Counted from the first letter of the stretch, positions 53,063 through 61,495 are shown. The stretch: 64,000 bases of DNA from CAZADA01 sp964526675 (GCA_964526675.1 CAZGLY010000010.1:10541-74540), one strand, 5' to 3'. Notes: generated by a model not told the origin, from the letters alone. Numbers and translations: made by a program.

Positions 53063-53701
53063 ATGGTCATCAGTCATCTCATCGCCGCGCCGGCGGCGCT
53101 GGGCCGTCACCTTGTCGTCGCCTGCGTGGCGGCGTGCGTCGCCGCGGCCGCGCTCGCGCAGGACGCGGAGTTCGGGCCGGCGCTGGATGAGCCCGCCCCC
53201 CATGACTTAGCGCTGACGGACCAAACCGGCGCCGCCACCGACCTCAGCGCCATTCTCGCGGCGGCGGACCAAGGGGCTGTGGTCTATTTCAGCCGCTCTC
53301 TGTCGTGGTGTCCGGTGTGCATCGCCCAAGCGGCGGCTGTCCAGGAGCGCTTGGACGCCTTTGAGGAACGGGGATACGCCATCGCGTTCGTCACGACCGA
53401 CACGGCCGCGAAGCTCGCCGACTACGCGCGCGATCAAAGCGAGACCGGGATTTTGTTGGCCGATCCCGAGCGCGCCGCGATCAAGGCGTTTGGCGTCCTC
53501 GATCCGGCGTTTGCGGACAAAAAGCCCGGCTCGCGCGCTTATGCGTTGCCGTATCCCAGCGCCTTTGTGATCAACGCGGAGGGCGTCGTGGTCGCGAAGC
53601 TGTTTGAGGCGGAGGCCTATGGCCAAGCCAAAGGCTACCGGGAGCGGATCACCGTGGATGACGTGCTGACGCAGTTGGACGCGCTCGACAGCGGCGCCTA
53701 A
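53063..53701 (+). CDS. Exported redoxin (thioredoxin-fold, CPVC motif)
   Basis: 212 residues; signal peptide HLVVACVAACVAAAALAQ; thioredoxin-fold core with WCPVC following VVYFSRSLSW, and LPYPSAFVINAEGVVVAKLFE. It is a diverged paralogue of the redoxin at 51547. A peroxiredoxin-like or disulfide-exchange role in the periplasm is likely; the partner is not known. GGGAGC lies near the ATG. Confidence 0.83.
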   Translation: MVISHLIAAPAALGRHLVVACVAACVAAAALAQDAEFGPALDEPAPHDLALTDQTGAATDLSAILAAADQGAVVYFSRSLSWCPVCIAQAAAVQERLDAFEERGYAIAFVTTDTAAKLADYARDQSETGILLADPERAAIKAFGVLDPAFADKKPGSRAYALPYPSAFVINAEGVVVAKLFEAEAYGQAKGYRERITVDDVLTQLDALDSGA

Positions 53702-53732
53702 CGCGGCGTGAACGCGGGGCTGGCTGGGGCGC

Positions 53733-54602
53733 CTACACCCAACCGGCCTCGCGCACGCGGCGGGCGTAGGTGCGGCTGACCGGCGCCGTGACGCCGTTGG
53801 CCAGCGTCAACGTCATGGGCCCGTCTCCACGTTGCGCCTCACGAACCGCCTCGCGCGCCACCCACCAAGAGCGATGCACGCGCATGCCGTCTGCGCCGGC
53901 GAGCGCCGCCTCAGCGTCCGCGAGGCGCATCAGCACCAACGCCCCGCCGGCGCTGGTGTGGACGCGGACATAATGATCTTCGGCCTGCAGCGCCCAAAAG
54001 CGGGCGTCGCGCAACGCCGGCGGCAGAAGCGCCCGCAGCCGCTGATCCGCGTCGCTGGAACCGATGCCGTCCGCGACCACGCGTGACGCGCCGGGCGGGT
54101 CCGCGCCGGCCTGCTTGACGGCGCGGATGAGCGCGCCGATCCCCACCATGGCGCCGGTGATCGCCACAGCGCTGAGGTAGTAGCGCGGCCACACCGATGG
54201 CGGAGCCGTCGCGCCGAGGGCGCGATTCACAACCAGCAAGACAGCCGCGATGGGGACGGAGGCCAGGACCGTGACCGCCGCGTTCTGCCCCCACACCCCC
54301 GCCGCGTCGAGGAACGCCATCTCCGTTTGCAGGCGACGCACGGCCCATCGCGCGCCGCCCGTGGCGATCGCTCCAAAGCCGATCAAGCCGACCCAATAGA
54401 CCCAGACCAACGGCCACCCCAACACGTCCGTGCGAAACGGGGCGAGGAACGCCAAGAAGGTGCCCGCCGCCGCCAAAGCCAAACCGGTCCGCGCCAGCGC
54501 GCGCCAGTTGGATATGCGCCAATTGGACACGCGCGCGTCGGCCCTTGTCGCCGTGGCCGCCTTGGCGTCGCCCGCCGCGCTGAGAGATGGTCGTTCACGC
54601 AT
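53733..54602 (-). CDS. Membrane-bound LytTR-domain transcriptional regulator
   Basis: 289 residues. Four hydrophobic helices (about 35-160) are followed by a LytTR DNA-binding domain at about 190-289 (FWALQAEDHYVRVHTSAGGALVLMRLADAEAAL, DGMRVHRSWWVAREAV, TLTLANGVTAPVSRTYARRVREAG). Such one-piece membrane LytTR proteins may sense an envelope signal directly. It is divergent from the DUF2141 gene and convergent with the second redoxin; its target is not evident. Confidence 0.88.
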   Translation of the reverse strand: MRERPSLSAAGDAKAATATRADARVSNWRISNWRALARTGLALAAAGTFLAFLAPFRTDVLGWPLVWVYWVGLIGFGAIATGGARWAVRRLQTEMAFLDAAGVWGQNAAVTVLASVPIAAVLLVVNRALGATAPPSVWPRYYLSAVAITGAMVGIGALIRAVKQAGADPPGASRVVADGIGSSDADQRLRALLPPALRDARFWALQAEDHYVRVHTSAGGALVLMRLADAEAALAGADGMRVHRSWWVAREAVREAQRGDGPMTLTLANGVTAPVSRTYARRVREAGWV

Positions 54603-54755
54603 CGTGAAGCGTCATATGCCTGATCCGGCGTGGCGTTTCACGCATGTGGCGCGGCGCTTCGCGGACAGACCCCTAGCGCACGGGCCGTCGAAGCGGTGAT
54701 CCTGTCCGCGCGCTGGCCCGAGCGTCGGGCCGCCCGTAAACAAAGGACCATGACT

Positions 54756-55232
54756 ATGAGCGCACGCTTGCCCCGCCTGACCACCGCCAACACCGCCATC
54801 GCCGCATGTGTCGCCGGCGTGATGTCCGCGGTGGCCGCGCCCCCGGCGTTCGGACGCGACACCGACGACCAGGCCGTGCTGACGCTGGTGATTGAGGACG
54901 TGGCGGTGGCCGACGGGTCGATGATGGTCGCGCTTTTCCGCAGCGCGGCCGCCTGGGACGCCGACGAGATGGAGCGTGGCGTGATCGCCCCCGTCGCGAC
55001 GCCGGAAACGACGGTGACGTTCGCGGACCTCGAGCCGGGCGAGTACGCCGTCAAACTCTATCACGACGAAGACGGAGACGGCGCGTTGGACACGGGGTTC
55101 TTGGGCGTGCCCTCAGAGCCTTATGGCTTTTCCAACAACGCCCGCGGGCGCTTCGGCCCAGCCTCCTACGAGGACGCCCGGTTCACCCTGGCGGCGGGCG
55201 AAACACGCCACGCCATCCGCCTGATCGACTGA
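54756..55232 (+). CDS. DUF2141 family exported protein
   Basis: 158 residues with a signal peptide (AACVAGVMSAVAAPPAFG-RD) and the DUF2141 beta-sandwich: LTLVIEDVAVADGSMMVALF, FADLEPGEYAVKLYHDEDGDGALDTGFLGVPSEPYGFSNNARG. That last stretch (EDGDGxLD ... PxEPYGFSNNARG) is the family hallmark. Function is unknown; calcium-binding-like DxDxD residues are visible. The start at 54756 has AAAGGA at good spacing. Confidence 0.92.
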   Translation: MSARLPRLTTANTAIAACVAGVMSAVAAPPAFGRDTDDQAVLTLVIEDVAVADGSMMVALFRSAAAWDADEMERGVIAPVATPETTVTFADLEPGEYAVKLYHDEDGDGALDTGFLGVPSEPYGFSNNARGRFGPASYEDARFTLAAGETRHAIRLID

Positions 55233-55263
55233 GCGGGATCCAGGCGTCGCGGGGAGGTGGGCG

Positions 55264-55656
55264 ATGGATTTCGCTGTGTTCGCGGCCGCATCGCCGGTCA
55301 TTCAGGTGCACGCGATCGCGGCCATCACCGCGTTCGCTTTGGCGGCGGCGCAGCTGCTGGGCCCAAAGGGCGCGCGGCTGCACCGGACGCTGGGATGGAC
55401 GTTTGTGGCCGTCATGGGCGTGGTCGTGACCACGGCGTTCTTTATCCGCAGCGGAGAGGATGGCGGGTTCAGCGTGATCCACATTCTGATCCCCGTGACC
55501 GTTGCGGGCACGATCTCCGGCGTGGCGCACGCACGGCGGGGCAATGTGCGGCGGCATCGCAACGCCATGCTGATGTTGTTCTTCGGCGCGCTGGTGATCG
55601 CGGGCGGCTTCACGCTGGCGCCGGGACGCCTGATGCACATGGTGGTCTTCGGGTGA
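55264..55656 (+). CDS. DUF2306 family membrane protein
   Basis: 130 residues with four predicted helices: VIQVHAIAAITAFALAAAQLL, LGWTFVAVMGVVVTTAFFI, ILIPVTVAGTISGVAHA, AMLMLFFGALVIAGGF. The conserved histidines (VHAIAA, RLHRTLGW, VIHIL, RRHRNAML) suggest heme or metal binding, as proposed for similar four-helix membrane proteins; this is inference. It follows the DUF2141 gene by 31 bases. Confidence 0.85.
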   Translation: MDFAVFAAASPVIQVHAIAAITAFALAAAQLLGPKGARLHRTLGWTFVAVMGVVVTTAFFIRSGEDGGFSVIHILIPVTVAGTISGVAHARRGNVRRHRNAMLMLFFGALVIAGGFTLAPGRLMHMVVFG

Positions 55657-55678
55657 CGCCGCCTTGTGACGCTCGGCG

Positions 55679-55696
55679 CTGTCACGGGCCTGTCAC
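55679..55696 (+). promoter_or_regulatory. Perfect PHO box upstream of the PhoD-like phosphatase
   Basis: CTGTCAC (55679-55685), GGGC, CTGTCAC (55690-55696): two identical 7-base repeats exactly 11 bases apart, ending 43 bases before the phosphatase ATG. It matches the PhoB consensus half-site CTGTCA(C/T) at all positions. Confidence 0.8.
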
Positions 55697-55739
55697 GGCC
55701 GGGATGTAGCCAAGCCGCGATCGATCACGGAGGCTCATC

Positions 55740-56852
55740 ATGCGCGGCGTTGTCCTGCTTTTCTCCTCACTGCCTTTGGTTCTGGGCGCCTGCGCGGCCA
55801 CGCCGGAGGATCCGATCGCGGCGCTGCGGCCTTTCTACGCGAGCTATGACGCGCCGCGGCCGCAGCGCTCCGACGGCGCGCCGGCGCTGGCCGCCGACGC
55901 GGTGATCACACGGCTCGCGTTCGGGTCGTGCATGGAGGAGACGAAGGAGGCGCCCATTCTCGGCGCCGTGGCGGCATCCCAAGCGGACGCGTTCGTGTTT
56001 ATGGGCGACAACGTCTACGGCGACGCCGACGCGGGCGACATGACGTTGCCGGAGTTGCGGCAGGCCTACGCGGATTTGGCCGAGCATGACGATTTCGCGC
56101 GGCTCAACGCGGCGATGCCCATCTGGCCCGTCTGGGACGACCACGATTACGGCATGAACGACGCGGGCGCGACGTTCTCCGCAAAGGAGTACGCCGAGAC
56201 GTTGTTCCTTGATTTCTGGCGCATCCCCGCCGGCGACGCGCGGCGGGCGCGCCCCGGCGTCTACGCGTCGCGCGCGTACGGCCCCGACGGACAAACGGTG
56301 CGCATGATCTATGTCGACACGCGCTATTTTCGCGATCCGCTGACGCCTGGAACCGACGGTCGTCGTTATGACCCGAACGAGGATCCCGCGATCACCATGC
56401 TCGGCTCGGATCAATGGGCGTGGCTTGAGGAGGAGATCGCCAAGCCCGCAGACCTGACCGTGTTGGTGTCGTCGATCCAGATCATCGCCGACGGCCATGG
56501 CTGGGAGGCGTGGCGCACCATGCCGGCGCAGCGGGAGCGTCTTTACGCCCTGATCCGCGACGCCGCGGCGGCCAACGTCGTGCTGGTGTCCGGCGATCGC
56601 CATCGCGCGGGCCTTTATCGCCGCGATCTGGGCGATGGGCGCGTCGTGCACGAGCTGACGTCATCCTCCCTCAACTTGCCGGTCTCGGCGTGGGGCGGTG
56701 AGGAAGAGCCCGGCCCCAATCGTTTAGGTCCGACCTATCTGGAGGAAAATTTCGGCCTCCTCGACATCGATTGGGACGCCCGCACCCTAACCCTGTCGGT
56801 GCGGGACCAGGATGGCGCCGCGGCGTTGAGCGAGACGATCGCCCTGCAGTAG
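55740..56852 (+). CDS. PhoD-like metallophosphatase (probable lipoprotein)
   Basis: 370 residues of the PhoD-like alkaline phosphatase family. The signal ends with lipobox LGAC, so it is likely membrane-anchored. Metal-site motifs are in order: FGSCMEE, FMGDNVYGD, WDDHDYGMND, and VSGDRHRAGLY. Members act as phosphodiesterases or phosphatases on phosphate esters outside the cytoplasm. The PHO box just upstream indicates control by PhoB, making it a phosphate-scavenging enzyme. Confidence 0.92.
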   Translation: MRGVVLLFSSLPLVLGACAATPEDPIAALRPFYASYDAPRPQRSDGAPALAADAVITRLAFGSCMEETKEAPILGAVAASQADAFVFMGDNVYGDADAGDMTLPELRQAYADLAEHDDFARLNAAMPIWPVWDDHDYGMNDAGATFSAKEYAETLFLDFWRIPAGDARRARPGVYASRAYGPDGQTVRMIYVDTRYFRDPLTPGTDGRRYDPNEDPAITMLGSDQWAWLEEEIAKPADLTVLVSSIQIIADGHGWEAWRTMPAQRERLYALIRDAAAANVVLVSGDRHRAGLYRRDLGDGRVVHELTSSSLNLPVSAWGGEEEPGPNRLGPTYLEENFGLLDIDWDARTLTLSVRDQDGAAALSETIALQ

Positions 56853-57011
56853 CGCCGCCGCGCGTTTCCCGGCCGCGCCGCTCCCCAGCGGGGGGCGCGC
56901 GCTTGGTCGCATTCGGCTGGCGGGTGCGATGGGCTGACCTTCGGCTACCTTCTGGTAACCTTAACTTGGCAAGCGTGGGGGCGAGCGAACACCGCCGGAG
57001 GAGCCGGGACT

Positions 57012-58604
57012 ATGAGCCGCTACCGCACCATCATCGCGCTGCTTGCGGCGATGACCATCATCCATGGGGCCTCCTCCCTCATGTTTGTCACCGCGCCTTT
57101 GGCGTTGGCCGTGCGCGGCGTCGGCGCCGCGGGCGTGGGCTTGACCGCGGCGCTGTTCGGGTTGGGTTACATTGTCGGCGCGCTCTTCGCGCCACGGGTG
57201 ATCAAAGATCTCGGCCACATTCGCGCGTTCGCGCTGTTCGCGGCGCTGGCGGCGGCGTTGACGCTGATGCTTGGCGGCTTCAACGGCGCGGTCGGCTGGG
57301 CCGTGTTGCGGTTTGTCGCCGGCGTGAGCGTGGCCGGGGCGTTCGCGGTTGGCGAAAGCTGGATCGCCCAGACCGGCCCGTCGGACCGTCGCGGCGATCT
57401 CTTGAGCGTCTACGCTATGGTGACCCGCGTCGGCGTGATGGGCGCGCCGTTTTTGATCGCCGGGATGAGCCCGGGCGGCGCCGGCGCGTTGATGACCGCG
57501 GGGGCTCTGTTCGCCTTGGCGTTGACGCCGATTGCAGCGACGCGCCAAAGCCCGCCGACGCCGCCGGCGGCGGAGCGGATGGATCCCATGAAGCTGGCGC
57601 GCATGGCGCCGGCGGCGTTCGCCGGCGCGTTTGTGGCCGGCTTCGTCAACGGATCCGTTCTTCAGCTGGGACCGATCTACGCGACCGCGGGCCAAGAGAC
57701 CGCCTCCGCCGGAGCCGCCGCCGCGTTCAACGCCGCCATCGTGCTCGGCGGTCTGTTGGCGCAATGGCCCGCCGGCCGGGCGTCCGACTTCCGTGATCGC
57801 CGCGGCGTGATTGGCGCGCTGTCTGGGTTTGCGGCGCTGATGGCGTTGCTGTTGGCGTTGACGCCGCTCGGCGCGCCGGGCGCGGTGACGCAGATGTTCG
57901 CGCTGTTGTGGGGCGGCGGGGCGCTGTCGATCTACGCGATTTGCGTGGCGCACGGCGCGGATCGCGTGCCGCAGGGGCAAATCGCGCGGCTGGTCTCAGG
58001 CATGATGGTGGTGTGGGCCGCCGGCGCCGCCTCCGGGCCGCTGATCACCGGCGTGTTCATGGCGAGCCCGCTGGGCCCAAGCGCGCTGTTTTGGGTCGCC
58101 GGCCTCGCCCAGGCGGGCCTGGCCTTGTTGATGTTCCGTCGTCGCGCCGCGCGTGAGCCGGCCCAACCCGACGACAAGGAGGCGTTTACGCCTGTGTTGG
58201 CCAGCTCCGGCGCGCTCAGCGCCATGGCCGCCCATGGCGATGACGTCGCTGAAGATGGCGGTCTGGCGGGGTCGGCGGGTCACGATCCGCACGATGGCGA
58301 CGTCTGGGACGACGACCCGTGGGATGAGGGCCCCGAGCCGGACGTGGACGACGTGGCCGCCGACATCGCGTCGCCGCCGCCCGCGGCGGTCCCGGGTCCT
58401 GGCGATTTGACCGCCGATCAAGACGTTGGCGCTGGCGCGGCGAGCGCGCCGAGCGAGCCCGCCGCGGATGTGACGGTGGACGAGGCGGAGGGCGATCAGC
58501 CGGATCCCTTCGAAGTCCGTCCCGCCGCCGCTGACGCGCCGGAGGAGCCCGACACAGACGATCCCAGCGACGATGACGACGAGGATGATCGCCGCCCAAT
58601 CTAA
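57012..58604 (+). CDS. Major facilitator superfamily transporter with acidic C-terminal tail
   Basis: 530 residues. Residues 1-390 give 12 hydrophobic helices with the YcaD-like MFS pattern (FVAGVSVAGAFAVGESWIAQTGPSDRRGDLLSVYAMVTRVG). The last ~130 residues are hydrophilic, Asp/Glu-rich and presumably disordered in the cytoplasm, ending DDDDEDDRR. This tail is unusual. The substrate cannot be predicted; the YcaD-like MFS subgroup is poorly characterised. It lies 125 bases before the bufferin operon on the same strand. Confidence 0.88.
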   Translation: MSRYRTIIALLAAMTIIHGASSLMFVTAPLALAVRGVGAAGVGLTAALFGLGYIVGALFAPRVIKDLGHIRAFALFAALAAALTLMLGGFNGAVGWAVLRFVAGVSVAGAFAVGESWIAQTGPSDRRGDLLSVYAMVTRVGVMGAPFLIAGMSPGGAGALMTAGALFALALTPIAATRQSPPTPPAAERMDPMKLARMAPAAFAGAFVAGFVNGSVLQLGPIYATAGQETASAGAAAAFNAAIVLGGLLAQWPAGRASDFRDRRGVIGALSGFAALMALLLALTPLGAPGAVTQMFALLWGGGALSIYAICVAHGADRVPQGQIARLVSGMMVVWAAGAASGPLITGVFMASPLGPSALFWVAGLAQAGLALLMFRRRAAREPAQPDDKEAFTPVLASSGALSAMAAHGDDVAEDGGLAGSAGHDPHDGDVWDDDPWDEGPEPDVDDVAADIASPPPAAVPGPGDLTADQDVGAGAASAPSEPAADVTVDEAEGDQPDPFEVRPAAADAPEEPDTDDPSDDDDEDDRRPI

Positions 58605-58678
58605 AACGTGCGCGCCACGCGCGCCGCGCGTTTCCGTGAGGAGACGTGAATCGTCTCGTCGGCGCGTCTCCGGCACAG

Positions 58679-58712
58679 TGGGAAGTGCGGCCTCGCGCTG
58701 CAGCACTTCCCA
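58679..58712. repeat. Strong inverted repeat before bufA1
   Basis: TGGGAAGTGC (58679-58688) and GCACTTCCCA (58703-58712) pair perfectly over 10 bases with a 14-base loop that can pair two more. The hairpin ends 17 bases before the bufA1 ATG and 7 bases before its GGAG. It may be an operator, a 5'UTR structure, or a processing site. No T-run follows. Confidence 0.6.
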
Positions 58713-58729
58713 ACCCAACGGAGATGGGC

Positions 58730-59101
58730 ATGACCACCAAAATCACTTCCGCTGCGCTGGCCGGCGCGGTCGCTTTGGCGCTCGGCGCGCCGGCTCTCGC
58801 CGGTCCCAATGACGGTTTGACCCTGCGCGACGGCGCGTCCGAAGACGTCCGCGCGGCGTTCGACGCCTGGAAAGACGGCGGCCGGCTGAAGCGCAAAGAC
58901 AAGCCCGAGAAGTGCTACGGCATCGCGCTGGCGGAAGAGAACGACTGCGCCGCGGGCCCCGGCACGAGCTGCGCCGGCACCTCCACGATCGACTACCAAG
59001 GCAATGCGTGGACGCTGGCGCCCGCCGGTTCATGCGCGTTCATCGACACCCCCGCCGGCCCGGCCTCCCTTGAGGAGCTGGATCGGAACAACCCAGCGTA
59101 A
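58730..59101 (+). CDS. bufA1: Bufferin-type RiPP precursor, DUF2282 family
   Basis: A 123-residue exported precursor peptide. Signal peptide MTTKITSAALAGAVALALGAPALA. The DUF2282 hallmark with four cysteines at 62, 73, 81 and 102 is intact: KCYGIALAEENDCAAGPGTSCAGTSTIDYQGNAWTLAPAGSCAFI. In the bufferin family the partner MNIO enzyme modifies core cysteines and the product binds copper in the periplasm (established for Caulobacter homologues; inferred here). The middle part is preceded by a charged region (RLKRKDKPE). GGAG before 58730 fixes the start over an ATG six bases earlier. Confidence 0.93.
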   Translation: MTTKITSAALAGAVALALGAPALAGPNDGLTLRDGASEDVRAAFDAWKDGGRLKRKDKPEKCYGIALAEENDCAAGPGTSCAGTSTIDYQGNAWTLAPAGSCAFIDTPAGPASLEELDRNNPA

Positions 59102-59109
59102 GCCGCCCC

Positions 59110-60099
59110 GTGCGCCGCGCCAGCGACCCTCGCCACGACGCGTCGATCGAGAGCGGCCGGTCCGCTCCCGACGGCGGCGCGCCGCGGCGGCGGTCTTGCG
59201 GCGCGGCGGCGGTGACGGATCTGCCCATGCGCGCCGGGGTCAGCCTCAAGGCGGAGCACTACCGCGACGCGCGTGAGACGACCGCAGACGGTCTGTGGTT
59301 CGAGGTGCATCCGGAAAACTACATGACCGCGGGCGGGCCGCGCCTGACCGCCCTGGAGGCGCTGCGCGCGGACCACCCAGTGTCGTTTCATGGCGTTGGC
59401 CTGTCGCTCGGCGGCGTGGATCCCCTTGACGCGACCCATCTCGCCCGTTGGCGCGACCTGGTCGCGCGGTTCGAGCCCGTGGCGGTGTCGGAGCATGTGG
59501 CGTGGTCGCGCCGCGAGGGCGCGTACTTCGCGGATTTGCTGCCGGCGCCGGCCACCCGCGCGGCCCTCGACGCGCTGACCGCCAACATTGACCGGATGCA
59601 GAACGCGCTGCAGCGCGCGATCCTGATCGAGAACCCCGCACTTTACCTCGCGTTGCCCGGAGATCTGGAGGAGCCGGATTTCCTCGTCGAGGCCTGCGAA
59701 CGCACGGGCTGCGGCCTTCTGATGGACGTCAACAACGTCCACGTCACCGCGTGGAACATTGGCCGCAACCCCCACGCCTATCTCGCGGCGATCCCGGGCC
59801 GCCGGGTGGGGGAAATCCATCTCGCGGGCCACACCGTGCGCGACACGCCCGAGGATGCGCTGCCGCCGCTTTTGATCGACGCCCATGCCGCGCCGGTCGC
59901 GGAAGCTGTGTGGGCCCTCTACGACGATGCGCTGCGCCTCTACGGGCCGAAGCCCACCTTGATCGAGCGGGACGCCGACATCCCGCCGTTTTCGGAGTTG
60001 CTGGCCGAACGCGCCCACGCGGAGCGGCTCATGCGCGCCGTTGGCGTTCGCGCCGAAGCCTCACCGCACAGCGTCGCGCGCTGCGCGGCGGCGGCGTAG
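59110..60099 (+). CDS. bufB: MNIO-family (DUF692) bufferin maturation enzyme
   Basis: A multinuclear non-heme iron oxidative enzyme, a TIM-barrel protein that modifies the precursor's cysteines. About 290 residues of DUF692 with the iron-ligand motifs in order: FEVHPENYM, SFHGVGLSLGG, VSEHVAWS, ENPALYL, MDVNNVHVTAWN, GEIHLAGH and LIERDADIP. The reading frame opens with a GTG at 59110, 8 bases after bufA1, giving a 35-40-residue polar N-terminal extension; family members usually begin near residue 40 (MRAGVSLKAEHY), so a start at 59212 or 59227 is possible. It is coupled to bufA1 and bufC. Confidence 0.93.
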   Translation: MRRASDPRHDASIESGRSAPDGGAPRRRSCGAAAVTDLPMRAGVSLKAEHYRDARETTADGLWFEVHPENYMTAGGPRLTALEALRADHPVSFHGVGLSLGGVDPLDATHLARWRDLVARFEPVAVSEHVAWSRREGAYFADLLPAPATRAALDALTANIDRMQNALQRAILIENPALYLALPGDLEEPDFLVEACERTGCGLLMDVNNVHVTAWNIGRNPHAYLAAIPGRRVGEIHLAGHTVRDTPEDALPPLLIDAHAAPVAEAVWALYDDALRLYGPKPTLIERDADIPPFSELLAERAHAERLMRAVGVRAEASPHSVARCAAAA

Positions 60100-60108
60100 G
60101 GGGCGGGG

Positions 60109-60891
60109 ATGATCGCGCTCGGCCTGTTCCAAGACGCGTTCGCCGCGGCGTTGCGTGGGGAGCCGGCGGACCTCGCGGCCCTTGGCCTTGACGCGTCGGC
60201 CGCCGAGCGTTTGCGGATCTACCGCGCCAACTCCCGCGTTGCGCTGCGCGAGGCGCTGGCGAAGAGCTTTCCCACGGTCAAGGAGGTGGTGGGGGAGGCG
60301 TTCTTCAACGCCATGGCGGACGCGTACGCCGTCGCCCAGCCGCCGCAGGATCCGGCGCTCACCCACTATGGCGAGGGCTTCGCGGACTTTGTCGCCGCCT
60401 TTCCTCCGGCCCAGACGCTCGCGTATCTGGCCGACGTCGCCCGGCTCGATTGGGCGTGGTTGCGCGCGTTCTTCGCAGCGGACACGCCCGCTGAGGGCGC
60501 GGCGGCGCTGGCGGGCCTCGACGGCGAGGCGATCGCGGACGCTCGGCTTGTTCTCGCCCCGTCCGTGGGGCTGACCGGGTCCCCGCACGCCGCCTACGCG
60601 ATCTGGGCGGCTGTGCGCGCGTGCGACCAAGACGCGCTGCGCGCCGTCGGCGCTGGCCCAAGCCGCGCGTTGGTGTGGAAGCACGACGGGGCCGTGCGTC
60701 ATCGCGCGCTCTCCACGGGCGAGCACGCCTTCTTTCACGCCGTCGCTGAGGGTGCGGCCGTTGGCGCGGCGCTGCAGGCTGGCGTGACGGCGGAGCCCGC
60801 TTTTCGAGCGGCCGAGACGTTCGCCGGCGCGCTGGCGGCGGGTGTATTGATCGCGCCTGCGCGCCCGGCGGCCGCGAACCGTCGCCCATAA
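60109..60891 (+). CDS. bufC: DUF2063 partner protein of the MNIO enzyme
   Basis: 260 residues. The N-terminal half is DUF2063 (LFQDAFAAALRGEPADL, RLRIYRANSRVALREALAKSFPTVKEVVGEAFFNAMADAYAVAQPPQDPALTHYGEGFADFVAAFPPA), a DNA-binding-like fold; in MNIO systems it acts as the recognition partner that brings the precursor to the enzyme. The C-terminal half is the variable second domain. It starts 9 bases after bufB. Confidence 0.92.
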   Translation: MIALGLFQDAFAAALRGEPADLAALGLDASAAERLRIYRANSRVALREALAKSFPTVKEVVGEAFFNAMADAYAVAQPPQDPALTHYGEGFADFVAAFPPAQTLAYLADVARLDWAWLRAFFAADTPAEGAAALAGLDGEAIADARLVLAPSVGLTGSPHAAYAIWAAVRACDQDALRAVGAGPSRALVWKHDGAVRHRALSTGEHAFFHAVAEGAAVGAALQAGVTAEPAFRAAETFAGALAAGVLIAPARPAAANRRP

Positions 60892-60919
60892 CTGACCTCG
60901 ATCAACCCAGGAGCCTCTT

Positions 60920-61495
60920 ATGACCTCAGCCGCGTCCAACCAACCTGCCGAGACCGGGCGCGGCGTCGCGTCGTTGGTTCGCCTTCTCGCCGGCGTCGCC
61001 GCGTTTAAGCTCGCGCTCTATCGGCGCTTCTGCGGTCTGGCCACAAACGCGCAAGGGATTGGCCTCTTGGGTTTGCGCCTTGCCCTGGCGTCTGTGTTCT
61101 GGAGCTCCGCCCTCACCAAGGTGCAGACCGCGACCCTGTTCACCGTCGGCGATTTTCGCTTTCGCGTGCCGTTGCCGGTGATCCAGGACGGGACGTTCAT
61201 CCTGTTTTCGTACGAGTATTTTCCCACAGCGCCGGCATGGCTGACCGACACCGCCGCGGTGTTGGCGACGGTCTTTGAGGTCATCCTGCCGCCCTTGCTG
61301 GCCTTGGGCCTCTTCACGCGCTTCGCCGCGGCGGGGTTGTTGGTGATGACACTGGTCATCCAAGCCTTCGTCTACCCAACGTGGAGCCATTTCGTGAGCC
61401 CCGCCATGTGGTGGGCGGCGGCGGCGTTGGCCCTCGTGGCCTTCGGCGGCGGCGTTCTGTCGCTGGATCGGCGTCTCGGCGTCGATCACGCTTAG
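60920..61495 (+). CDS. doxX: DoxX family membrane protein of the bufferin operon
   Basis: 191 residues with four hydrophobic helices; DoxX features are LGLRLALASVFWSSALTKV near the start and EVILPPLLALGLFTRFAAAGLLVMTLVIQAFVYP. DoxX proteins commonly accompany DUF2282-DUF692-DUF2063 genes, with unknown role, perhaps redox or quinone-linked. AGGAG precedes the ATG, 28 bases after bufC. It ends the operon; sucC follows after 160 bases. Confidence 0.9.
   Translation: MTSAASNQPAETGRGVASLVRLLAGVAAFKLALYRRFCGLATNAQGIGLLGLRLALASVFWSSALTKVQTATLFTVGDFRFRVPLPVIQDGTFILFSYEYFPTAPAWLTDTAAVLATVFEVILPPLLALGLFTRFAAAGLLVMTLVIQAFVYPTWSHFVSPAMWWAAAALALVAFGGGVLSLDRRLGVDHA

Noticed and set aside
56950..56975. GTAACC near the MFS gene considered as an ECF sigma-F promoter like those of Caulobacter buf genes
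   Set aside because: No CGAA at the required spacing of 16, and it lies upstream of MFS rather than bufA1.
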